NCBI RefSeq assembly: GCF_022348185.1
Contig: NZ_JAKRFD010000004.1
Span: 248,001 to 312,000 of the forward strand
Length of the DNA stretch: 64,000 nt
Origin: Epibacterium sp. Ofav1-8
GTDB taxonomy: Bacteria; Pseudomonadota; Alphaproteobacteria; Rhodobacterales; Rhodobacteraceae
Direction of reading: 5' to 3'
The notes under the pieces are model-generated. The model had not been told where the DNA came from and did not search any database. It worked only from the letters and a program-made list of their open reading frames with translations. Both the position numbers and the translations under genes were made by a program. Of the stretch, positions 25,681 to 33,333 are shown piece by piece (the stretch's first letter is position 1; every line of letters begins with the position of its first letter).

Positions 25681-26865
25681 ATGTTTCAGCCCTTCTTCGA
25701 GAACCTGCGCGCCGCCGCTGTTCCGGTCTCGCTGCGCGAATATCTCGCCTTTCTGGAAGGGCTCAAGGCCGGTCTGGCCACCTATGACGTGGAGGCGTTC
25801 TACTATCTCGCCCGCGCGGTGATGGTCAAAGACGAGCGCAACCTCGACAAATTTGACCGCGCCTTTGCCGCCACCTTCGAAGGGCTCGATCAGATCCCCG
25901 CCTCTGCGGTGATGGAGGCCGTGGACATTCCCGAGGACTGGCTGCGCAAAATGGCGGAGAAACATCTCTCGGCCGAAGAACGCGCCGAGATTGAAGCTCT
26001 GGGTGGCTTTGACAAGCTGATGGAAACCCTGAAAGAGCGCCTGAAGGACCAACAAGGCCGCCATCAGGGGGGCAACAAATGGATCGGCACCGCCGGCACC
26101 TCGCCCTTTGGCGCCTATGGCTACAACCCCGAAGGCGTGCGCATCGGCCAGAAGGAAAGCCGTCATCAGCGTGCGGTCAAGGTCTGGGACAAGCGTGAAT
26201 TCAAGAACCTGGACGGCGATGTTGAGCTGGGCACGCGCAACATCAAAGTGGCGCTCAAGCGCCTGCGCCGCTGGGTCCGCGAGGGCGCGCGCGAAGAGTT
26301 GGACCTCGACGGCACCATCCGCTCGACCGCCGAGAACGGCTATCTTGATGTAAAAACCCGGCCCGAGCGCCACAATGCCGCAAAGGTCTTGTTGTTTCTC
26401 GATGTGGGCGGGTCGATGGATCCGCATATCAAGCTGGTGGAGGAATTGTTCTCCGCAGCCCGCAGCGAGTTCAAGCATCTGGAATACTACTATTTTCACA
26501 ATTGCCTCTACGAGGGGGTGTGGCGCGACAATCGCCGCCGTTGGGATGCGCAGACCCCAACTCATGAGGTGCTGCGGACCTATGGGCCGGATTACAAATG
26601 TATTTTTGTCGGCGATGCGTCGATGTCTCCTTATGAGATCGCCTATCCCGGCGGGGCGAATGAGCACTGGAACAAGGAAGCCGGTCAGGTCTGGCTGGAG
26701 CGCGCCCGTGAGCAGTGGAACTCACATCTGTGGATCAATCCGGTGCCGGAGAAATACTGGGAATACACTCATTCCATCCAGATGATCCGCGAGATTTTTG
26801 AGGATCGCATGGTGCCGATGACCCTCGACGGGCTGGAGCGCGGCATGCGGGAACTGACACGTTGA
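25681..26865 (+). CDS. VWA-domain protein, CoxE-like
   Basis: The 394-residue protein has a helical N-terminal half and a C-terminal von Willebrand A-like domain. The MIDAS-like motif reads DVGGSMD rather than DxSxS, a degenerate form common in CoxE-type proteins. Later conserved segments are YYYFHNCLYEGVWRDNRRRW and WINPVPEKYWEYTHSI. It is the probable partner of the MoxR ATPase encoded upstream. Cargo unknown. Confidence 0.92.
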   Translation: MFQPFFENLRAAAVPVSLREYLAFLEGLKAGLATYDVEAFYYLARAVMVKDERNLDKFDRAFAATFEGLDQIPASAVMEAVDIPEDWLRKMAEKHLSAEERAEIEALGGFDKLMETLKERLKDQQGRHQGGNKWIGTAGTSPFGAYGYNPEGVRIGQKESRHQRAVKVWDKREFKNLDGDVELGTRNIKVALKRLRRWVREGAREELDLDGTIRSTAENGYLDVKTRPERHNAAKVLLFLDVGGSMDPHIKLVEELFSAARSEFKHLEYYYFHNCLYEGVWRDNRRRWDAQTPTHEVLRTYGPDYKCIFVGDASMSPYEIAYPGGANEHWNKEAGQVWLERAREQWNSHLWINPVPEKYWEYTHSIQMIREIFEDRMVPMTLDGLERGMRELTR

Positions 26866-26971
26866 ATGACGTGAGAAATATGCCTTAACGCATTGTAAAG
26901 GCTACGCTCTCTCAAATCGCAACCCGCATTTTGGGGATCGCTTAGTTTACTGGTCCACAAAAAGTATCAGC

Positions 26972-27007
26972 CCTATTGCCCCAATGTTTCGCGCACGAAA
27001 CAATAGG
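26972..27007. repeat. bulged 12-bp inverted repeat
   Basis: CGAAACAATAGG (26996-27007) pairs with CCTATTG plus TTTCG on the left arm (26972-26991), interrupted by an 8-base bulge, around the loop CGCA. It lies in the convergent gap between the VWA gene and a small membrane protein gene; possibly a terminator-like structure. Confidence 0.4.
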
Positions 27008-27048
27008 TCAGCTTTGCTGCTACATACTCAAGGGACACAGGGCCCATG

Positions 27049-27414
27049 CTATCCCCAGAGCCCCCACGCCCCCAACAGGACCACTGGCACAAAAAGCCAC
27101 CCCTGCGGCAACACCCCATAGGACACCCCGCGCAACGGCGGCACTGCGATGCCAATGCCTGCGGTCACGGCTGCCAGCAGTATCCCCGCCAGCGCCATGT
27201 CCGTGCGCCCAAACGCACCGAGACACAAAAACAGCGCCATCAGCGCCAATGCTCCGGTCACCAGATGCCAGCACAAAAGAACCGTTTCACGCACAACCGG
27301 GATGAGCTGCTGATCCGCAGCAAGGGGCCGCGCAGATTGCCGTCCTCCGACGATCCCATGCACCAAGGACCAGACTGCAGCCAACGCCGCCGCACTCAAT
27401 AAGAAGACATTCAT
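27049..27414 (-). CDS. hypothetical four-helix membrane protein
   Basis: The 121-residue protein has about four hydrophobic segments (LLSAAALAAVWSLVHGIV, VLLCWHLVTGALALMALFLC, LAGILLAAVTAGIGIAVP, LFVPVVLLGAWGLWG). The HG and CWH residues in the first two segments are reminiscent of small conserved inner-membrane proteins, but I do not recognise a function. It is downstream of the BNR-repeat gene with a 236-base gap holding a palindromic element. Confidence 0.72.
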   Translation of the reverse strand: MNVFLLSAAALAAVWSLVHGIVGGRQSARPLAADQQLIPVVRETVLLCWHLVTGALALMALFLCLGAFGRTDMALAGILLAAVTAGIGIAVPPLRGVSYGVLPQGWLFVPVVLLGAWGLWG

Positions 27415-27501
27415 CGGATCAACTCCTGCTCAGTCAACAGCAGTGAACACCGGCCCCGGCAAGGGCGCTATCGGAACAAATGTCGCGGTGCATTGGGTAT
27501 C

Positions 27502-27616
27502 GGGGAGGCTCCCGCCCCTTTCAACACAGGCAAAGCCTGCATCAAAAGCGTTGGGCCGGGCGGCGGCCGCGCCGAAGGCGCGGCCGCCGCCCCAGCGCGA
27601 TTTGCAAAGCAAAGCG
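27502..27616 (+). repeat. type I palindromic element, copy E2
   Basis: Contains GGGGAGGCTCCCGCCCC, a small hairpin (AGGC-AAA-GCCT), then GCGTTGGGCCGGG, a 16-bp perfect stem (27558-27573 with 27577-27592, loop GAA) and a last hairpin around TTTGC-AAA-GCAAA. The order of parts matches E1 near 20.9 kb. Confidence 0.78.
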
Positions 27617-27650
27617 CAACACCTCCCTTGTTTCACTGGCCGCACGCGGC

Positions 27651-28808
27651 TCAGGGGTGGTCCAGCACCTCAACCGACAGGATCGTGGGCAGGTGGCGTG
27701 CGATCTCTTGCCATTGATCGCCTTCGTTGAAGCTGGCAAAGACCGATCCGGAATTGGTGCCAAAATAGACCCCGGCCGGGTCACGTCGATCGCCTGCCAT
27801 GGCCTGACGCAGCACGGTAAAGAAACACCCCTCCTGCGGCAGCCCGTCACGACAATCCTGCCAGCTCTTGCCCCCATCGCGCGAGCGCCAGACCGCTGCT
27901 GCCGCGTCCGGTGGAAAGCGCCCGGCACTATCCCCGTTCAGGGGCAGCGTCCAGATCGTGTCCGGGTCGCGGGGATGCACGTGGATGGGAAACCCAAAGG
28001 TCGAAGGCAGCCCCGCGTTGATATCGTCCCAGCTGCGGCCACCGTCGCGCGACTTCCAGACCCCATAGTGGTTTTGCTGATAGATCAGCTCATTCTCTCC
28101 CGGAGCGCGCACCATGTTATGAACGCAATGCCCGGTCTCGCCATCGCGAGGCGCTGCGGGGTGGTCGTGATGTGCGCAGCCTTCCGCATTGGACATCCGG
28201 TTGCGCCGTTCCCAAGTCTCACCGCCGTCCTCGCTCGCAAAAACACCAGCAGCCGAAATCCCGCACCACAGGTGCGATGGGCGCTCCCGGTCGGTCAGGA
28301 TCGTGTGCAGCACCAGTCCTGCCGCGCCCGGGGTCCAACTGCCTGCCGAGGGATGATTGCTCAGCCCGTCAACACGCGTCCAGCTCTCGCCGCCATCGCG
28401 GCTTTGCAACAAGGATGCTGGTTTGGTGCCCGCATAAAGCACCCCCTGCCCGATACCGATGGACCAGATCTGCTGGAAATCACTGGCAAAGGGCAGCTCG
28501 ACGGGCTCATAGCCGATCATTGCCGCAAAATCGGGATCATTCTCGGCCCAGTCATCCGTGGTGCCTCGGGTGAGGCGCGCGACCTGCCAGCTTTCGCCCT
28601 GATCCGCTGATCGCCAGATCCCGGCCCCATTCCACGCGCTGCCGCCACCAGCCCAGATCGTCCCGCTCTCGGCATCGCCCACCACATGGTTGATCGGCCA
28701 GCCCTCACAGAAGGGGCCGCGCACGTGCCAGCCGATCCGCTCCGTGCCTCCGTCGATCAGAAACGCGCCCTTGGTCGTGCCCACCAGTACCGTGACCGTG
28801 CCATCCAT
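27651..28808 (-). CDS. BNR/sialidase-type beta-propeller protein
   Basis: The 385-residue cytoplasmic protein (no signal peptide with the start MDGTVTVLVGTTKG at 28808, preceded by GGAGGGGGAAG) carries several Asp-box motifs: WRSADQGESW, QSRDGGESW, ASEDGGETW, KSRDGGRSW, WRSRDGGKSW. These mark beta-propeller blades as in sialidases and sortilin-type proteins. Enzymatic activity is not evident, since the arginine triad of sialidases is not obvious. Longer frame to 28946 is non-conserved. Confidence 0.86.
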   Translation of the reverse strand: MDGTVTVLVGTTKGAFLIDGGTERIGWHVRGPFCEGWPINHVVGDAESGTIWAGGGSAWNGAGIWRSADQGESWQVARLTRGTTDDWAENDPDFAAMIGYEPVELPFASDFQQIWSIGIGQGVLYAGTKPASLLQSRDGGESWTRVDGLSNHPSAGSWTPGAAGLVLHTILTDRERPSHLWCGISAAGVFASEDGGETWERRNRMSNAEGCAHHDHPAAPRDGETGHCVHNMVRAPGENELIYQQNHYGVWKSRDGGRSWDDINAGLPSTFGFPIHVHPRDPDTIWTLPLNGDSAGRFPPDAAAAVWRSRDGGKSWQDCRDGLPQEGCFFTVLRQAMAGDRRDPAGVYFGTNSGSVFASFNEGDQWQEIARHLPTILSVEVLDHP

Positions 28809-28926
28809 GCTTCCCCCTCCTGTATCGCCAGAAATATGCCCTAGGGTAACATGGCGCTGGCATGCGGCCCCTTTAAAATTACGCGAACCGCTTGCCGCAG
28901 AGCCGAAACCCGCCCATATCAGGTTC

Positions 28927-29613
28927 ATGCTGAGACTGACTCCCATCCTTTTGGCGGTGATCTACGGGCTGGTGATGTACCGCCTGTCCGTTTGGCGCAC
29001 CCACCGCGAACTTGATGCCCGCTCGACCGAGCTGGCCGATCCGCATCTCAAACGCATGACCGACCGGCTTGCCGCCGCGCTGGAGTTGCCGCGCATCCCG
29101 GTCTACATCTATGAGATCGACCCGGTGAACGGTCTCGCCGCCCCCGATGGGCGCATTTTCATCACTCGTGGGTTCTATCGCAAATTCCAGAACGGCGAGA
29201 TCACGGATGCGGAGCTGACAAGCGTTATCGCGCATGAGCTGGGCCATGTGGCACTGGGCCACGCCAAGAAACGGATGATCGATTTTTCTGGCCAGAACGC
29301 GCTGCGCACGGTGCTGATGATGGTAATCGGGCGCTATATTCCCTTTATCGGTCCGTGGATCGCGGGTGTTCTTACCAGCCTTCTGGCGGCGCGCCTGTCG
29401 CGCGGCGATGAATACGAGGCCGACGAATATGCGGCCGCCCTTCTGACCAAGGCCGGGATCGGCGTGGAGCCGCAAAAGAGCCTGTTTCGCAAGCTGGAAG
29501 AGCTCACCAACTCCCGCGCGGGCATGGCCCCTGCATGGCTGATGAGCCACCCCAAGACGGATGAGCGCATTGCCGCCCTGGAGCGGCTGGAACACAAATG
29601 GGGCGACGCCTGA
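28927..29613 (+). CDS. M48-family metallopeptidase
   Basis: The 228-residue protein has an N-terminal hydrophobic anchor (LRLTPILLAVIYGLVMYRL) and the zinc motif HELGH in VIAHELGHVALGH, followed by a second hydrophobic stretch and the third ligand region RGDEYEADEYAA. M48 peptidases include HtpX- and Oma1-like envelope quality-control proteases. The start ATG at 28927 is chosen at the beginning of the anchor; the frame opens earlier within the divergent promoter region. Confidence 0.92.
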   Translation: MLRLTPILLAVIYGLVMYRLSVWRTHRELDARSTELADPHLKRMTDRLAAALELPRIPVYIYEIDPVNGLAAPDGRIFITRGFYRKFQNGEITDAELTSVIAHELGHVALGHAKKRMIDFSGQNALRTVLMMVIGRYIPFIGPWIAGVLTSLLAARLSRGDEYEADEYAAALLTKAGIGVEPQKSLFRKLEELTNSRAGMAPAWLMSHPKTDERIAALERLEHKWGDA

Positions 29614-29703
29614 CCCGCCGGTCCGGCCCTCTTATTCTCCTCGCCCCCTTGCACCCGCCCGCCGCGATCCTTACCTAAACCTTCCTGCAAGGAGAAGGTT
29701 TTC

Positions 29704-30690
29704 ATGCGCTATTCCGTCCTCGACCTCGCCCCGGTGCCAGAAGGGTCCACCACTGCTCAGGCGCTTGCCAATAGTGCCGATCTGGCCCAACACGCAGAGC
29801 GTTGGGGCTATCACCGCTACTGGTTGGCGGAGCATCACAACATGCCCGGTATCGCCAGCGCCGCAACGGCGGTGATGATCGGCCATATCGCGCAGGCGAC
29901 CTCTACCATGCGCATCGGCGCGGGGGGTATCATGCTGCCCAATCACGCGCCTTACATGGTGGCAGAGGCCTTTGGCACATTGGCCGAGATCCATGGCCCA
30001 AGGATCGACCTTGGTCTGGGACGCGCACCGGGAACCGATATGGCGGCGATGCGTGCGATGCGACGCGGATTGCAGGACTCCGGGGATCGGTTTCCGCAGG
30101 ACGTGCAGGAATTGATCTCATATTTCGGGCCGCAGCGCGACGGCAGCACTCTGCGCGCCATCCCCGGAGAGAACACGCAGGTGCCGGTCTGGATGCTGGG
30201 GTCGAGCCTTTACGGCGCGCAGCTTGCGGCAACACTGGGGCTGCCCTATGCGTTTGCCTCGCATTTTGCGCCGCAAGCATTGGAGCAGGCTTTTGAGGTC
30301 TATCGCCGCCAGTTCCGCCCCTCGCCGACCCTCGCCGAACCCCACGCGATGCTGGCGATCAACGTCTTTGCCGCCGAGAGTGATGCCGAGGGCGAGCGGC
30401 TGCGCACCACCATGCAGCAGGCTTTTGCCCGCCTGCGTCTGGGCATGCCCGGCAAGCTGCCGGCGCCCGTGGACAATATCGCGGATGTGTTGACGCCGGA
30501 GATCCTGGCGGGGGTCAATCAAGCACTGACCATATCGGCGACGGGATCAAAGGAGACGGTGCGCGGAGACCTGTCGCGTTTGATCGAGACCTATCAGCCG
30601 GATGAGGTGATCCTGACCGGGCAGATCCATGATCACGACGCGCGGCTGCGCTCCTTCGAGATCGCGGCAGAGATTTTGGGCAACAGCTAA
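29704..30690 (+). CDS. LLM-class flavin-dependent oxidoreductase
   Basis: The 328-residue protein has the luciferase-like TIM-barrel features: [23 protein letters not shown] near the N-terminus, [17 protein letters not shown] (here [17 protein letters not shown]) and [13 protein letters not shown]. This is the MsnO8-like subgroup of FMN-dependent monooxygenases. Substrate unknown. AAGGAGAAGG precedes the ATG. A palindromic element lies just downstream. Confidence 0.93.
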   Translation: MRYSVLDLAPVPEGSTTAQALANSADLAQHAERWGYHRYWLAEHHNMPGIASAATAVMIGHIAQATSTMRIGAGGIMLPNHAPYMVAEAFGTLAEIHGPRIDLGLGRAPGTDMAAMRAMRRGLQDSGDRFPQDVQELISYFGPQRDGSTLRAIPGENTQVPVWMLGSSLYGAQLAATLGLPYAFASHFAPQALEQAFEVYRRQFRPSPTLAEPHAMLAINVFAAESDAEGERLRTTMQQAFARLRLGMPGKLPAPVDNIADVLTPEILAGVNQALTISATGSKETVRGDLSRLIETYQPDEVILTGQIHDHDARLRSFEIAAEILGNS

Positions 30691-30711
30691 GGTTCAGTTT
30701 TGCCCGGACGA

Positions 30712-30779
30712 CAGGCCGGGCAGCGCCCGACCGCCCCCATGGGCGGGCGCTTTGCTTCCGCCCGCGGTCGGGCCCTGCC
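30712..30779 (+). repeat. type II palindromic element, extragenic copy
   Basis: CAGGCCGGGCAGCGCCCGAC here is nearly identical to a segment inside nagZ. GCAGCGCCCGACCGC pairs with GCGGTCGGGCCCTGC at one mismatch, enclosing an inner hairpin of GGGCGG against CCGCCC. It lies between the convergent LLM and PIN genes and may terminate both. Confidence 0.78.
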
Positions 30780-30793
30780 CTCAGGGTTTCAAG

Positions 30794-31333
30794 TCAGGCC
30801 AAAGCCTTGGCAACCCGTGGCAAGCGCGCCTTTTTCAGCAGCGCCCGGATCTGCCAGACCTCGCCGGACAGCCGGTTCGCCTCTGCCAGAACCGCCTGCC
30901 CCACGGCTTCAATACCCTCAGGATCCTTGAGCCAGAAGTCATAGAGCAGCTCATCCGGCGCGCTGCGCGTCAGCCCCTCCTCCGCCAGTGTCTGGCGGGG
31001 AAAGTCCTTTGCATTGACGGTCACAATGCCATCCGCATGGCCCGCAATCGCAGCGGCAAGCACGTGAATGTCATTCTCATCCGGCAACCACAGACGCGCC
31101 TCAAGGCCAGAATTGGCCGCGACCGCCGCCTTTGGCCAGCCCGCGTTCAACAGCGCGATCTCGGCCTTGGCCTGCGCCGCACCGGTGGGACCAAGTTTGA
31201 CCGCTGCCCGTTCCCACTCGCCCAAAATACGCGCCGACCAGAGCGGCACAAAATGCCCCGCCCGCGCCGCCCCCAACAGCATTTCGCGCATCACCGTCGG
31301 GTAGAGCACACAGGTGTCCAGCAGCAGCTTCAC
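30794..31333 (-). CDS. PIN-domain protein
   Basis: The 179-residue protein starts MKLLLDTCVLYPTVMREMLL and has the acidic PIN residues (Asp6, EWERA, DENDIHVLAAAIAGHADGIVTVNAKDF) of a metal-dependent RNase fold. It resembles the RSP_2648-type PIN proteins of Rhodobacteraceae. No antitoxin gene is adjacent on this strand, so a toxin role is not supported by context. It follows the rRNA methyltransferase gene by 10 bases. Confidence 0.87.
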   Translation of the reverse strand: MKLLLDTCVLYPTVMREMLLGAARAGHFVPLWSARILGEWERAAVKLGPTGAAQAKAEIALLNAGWPKAAVAANSGLEARLWLPDENDIHVLAAAIAGHADGIVTVNAKDFPRQTLAEEGLTRSAPDELLYDFWLKDPEGIEAVGQAVLAEANRLSGEVWQIRALLKKARLPRVAKALA

Positions 31334-31343
31334 AGGTAGGCCC

Positions 31344-32561
31344 TCAATCGAGACGGAAGAACACGGCCTTCAGATAGCCGCTCTCGGCCAGTTGCGGCAT
31401 CTGCGGATGATCCGCGCCCGCATAGCCCGTGTGCAAGAGCTGCCCGCGCCGCCCGCCCTTGCCGATCCCGCGCGCCGAAGCATTGCGGAACCGGGTCAGA
31501 TCCGCCGCATGAGAGCAGGAACACAGACCCAGATATCCGCCGGGCTTCACCAAGGGGGCCGCCAGCTTTGCCACCCGCTCATAGGCGCGCAAGCCCGCCT
31601 CAAGCGCTTGTTTTGAGGGCGCAAATGCGGGTGGATCACAGACCACCACATCAAATTGCGCGCCCTCCGCACCAAGGGCCGCCAGCACGTCAAAGGCATC
31701 GCCTTGACGGGCTTCAAACCTGTCGCCGTGGCCGGAGGCCGCGGCGCCCGCTGTCGCAAGATCAAGCGCGGCAGCAGAACCGTCGACACAGGTCGCATGC
31801 CCCGCGCCCGCCGCCAGCATCGCCAGACCAAAGCCCCCCACGTGGGAGAACACATCCAGCACCCGTGCGCCCGGTGCCACCAGACGCGCGGCAAAGGCGT
31901 GGTTGTCGCGCTGGTCGTAGAACAGGCCGGTCTTCTGCCCGCCAGTCAGATCCGCCATATAGGTGGCGCCATTCATCACCACCGGCACCGGTGCCTCGGG
32001 GGCCGCGCCTTTCAGCACCGCATTCTGATCGTCCAGCCCCTCAAGCCCACGGGTGCGCCCGGAGGCGTTTTTCAGGATCACCGTGCAGCCAGTGACCTCG
32101 CCCAGCGCCTGCGCCAAAGCCTCCAGATGGGCCTCTGCCCAAGCCGCATTGGGTTGCATCACGCATGTGTCGCCAAAACGGTCGATCACCACGCCGGGCA
32201 ACCCATCGGCTTCGGCGTGCACCAGACGATAGAACGGCGCATCATACAGCTGGGCGCGCAACTCCTGCGCCCGCGACAGGCGCGCGGCACACCACGCCTC
32301 ATCAATCTGCGCCTCCGGGTTGCGGTCCAGCATCCGGGCGATGATCTTGCTTTCGGGGTTCACGGCCACCAGTCCGAGGCTGCGGCCGGCTTCATCCTCC
32401 AGCACCGCGAGGCTGCCGGGCGCGAGTTTCCTGGTGCGCCGGTCGGTCACAAGTTCGTTGGCATAGACCCAGGGAAAGCCGTGGCGGATGGCGCGGGCAT
32501 TGGATTTGGGTTTCATCTTCACGCGCGGGCGCGGCGGCAGGGTCAGGTCAGCATCTGTCAT
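31344..32561 (-). CDS. class I SAM-dependent rRNA methyltransferase (RlmI-like)
   Basis: The protein (405 residues from MTDADLTLPPRPR) begins with a PUA-like domain (HPWVYANEL-type, here HGFPWVYANELV), then a Rossmann methyltransferase core: GLFYDQRDN, VLDVFSHVGGFGLAML and the catalytic region DVVVCDPPAFAPSKQ, with the Cys of SCSHAAD. This architecture is that of RlmI/YccW, which makes m5C in 23S rRNA. The ATG at 32561 fits the family; the frame extends to 32612. Located just upstream of the PIN gene. Confidence 0.9.
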   Translation of the reverse strand: MTDADLTLPPRPRVKMKPKSNARAIRHGFPWVYANELVTDRRTRKLAPGSLAVLEDEAGRSLGLVAVNPESKIIARMLDRNPEAQIDEAWCAARLSRAQELRAQLYDAPFYRLVHAEADGLPGVVIDRFGDTCVMQPNAAWAEAHLEALAQALGEVTGCTVILKNASGRTRGLEGLDDQNAVLKGAAPEAPVPVVMNGATYMADLTGGQKTGLFYDQRDNHAFAARLVAPGARVLDVFSHVGGFGLAMLAAGAGHATCVDGSAAALDLATAGAAASGHGDRFEARQGDAFDVLAALGAEGAQFDVVVCDPPAFAPSKQALEAGLRAYERVAKLAAPLVKPGGYLGLCSCSHAADLTRFRNASARGIGKGGRRGQLLHTGYAGADHPQMPQLAESGYLKAVFFRLD

Positions 32562-32673
32562 GCCCCCACATAGCGCGAGTTCCCGCCTGCCCCAAGATAG
32601 AAAACGCATCACCGCCCCAAGGGCTGGCGCGCCCCCTAAGGCCGGTCAGTCAACCGTCAGGTGCTGCCTCTGC

Positions 32674-32850
32674 TCACCAGCCACCAGCCGTCGCCCAATG
32701 TGGGCTGTTGTCCGAAGGCATCGGGGCGATCGCCGGGGCAACGCTGCCCAGAGGCGCCAGAGTCGCATTCCGCGACGGTACATCCACCGCCCCGCATGCG
32801 GCAAGCGATCCGCCCAACGCGAGGACTGCCAGAAAACGCATAAAACCCAT
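32674..32850 (-). CDS. 58-residue lipoprotein
   Basis: A short frame with an AAGGAGG ribosome site starts MGFMRFLAVLALGGSLAACG, giving a clear lipobox (SLAAC). The mature part of about 39 residues (AVDVPSRNATLAPLGSVAP and on to ATAGGW) is Pro/Ala/Ser rich and probably disordered. Function unknown. It is too short for usual ORF cut-offs. Confidence 0.78.
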   Translation of the reverse strand: MGFMRFLAVLALGGSLAACGAVDVPSRNATLAPLGSVAPAIAPMPSDNSPHWATAGGW

Positions 32851-33036
32851 GGAACCCTCCTTCGTGCCGCCTTTGCGCGCACTCTTTCTGTCTGCTTGGC
32901 AGGGTTTTGTCGTGCAAAGAGGGCAGGAATTCGACGGAACCGGAACATTTTAAGGAGTTGTTAACCACAATCCAGCGCAGTGCTGTCCGAGCCCGCTGTC
33001 AGCCTGCGTCGCCGAGATACCGCGCCAGTGCGCGGA

Positions 33037-33333
33037 TCAGGACGCCGGATCCCGTGGACGGGAGCGCCAGCCGCCGCGCCGTTTGGGACGCTGCTGCCCC
33101 CCGGCGAGCCCGTCGCGCAAGACCACGGTCATCGGATGATCGGGATGGGCCGCGCCGTAATGGTCGAGCAGCACCGAGAGCGCCGCCTCGGTGTCGGTGT
33201 CCACCGGCATCGACAGCGCCCAGTCAAAAAAGATGCTGCGGCACTGGCTGGGGTCGATGCCCTCGATGCGATAGGATTCGCGGATCAGCCCCTTCGGGTC
33301 TAGTTCCTGAAGCTCAGAGGTCTGTGTCGTCAT
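33037..33333 (-). CDS. hypothetical protein coupled to glnE
   Basis: The 98-residue protein (MTTQTSELQELDPKGLI) overlaps the end of glnE by 20 bases and so is translationally linked to it. It contains ESYRIEGIDPSQCRSIFFDWALSMP, ALSVLLDHYGAAHPDHPMTVVLRDG and a basic tail. I recall similar small proteins next to glnE in roseobacters but know no function. Confidence 0.75.
   Translation of the reverse strand: MTTQTSELQELDPKGLIRESYRIEGIDPSQCRSIFFDWALSMPVDTDTEAALSVLLDHYGAAHPDHPMTVVLRDGLAGGQQRPKRRGGWRSRPRDPAS

Noticed and set aside
30794-31333. Toxin-antitoxin module from the PIN gene
   Set aside because: No small antitoxin gene precedes it; its neighbour is an rRNA methyltransferase.
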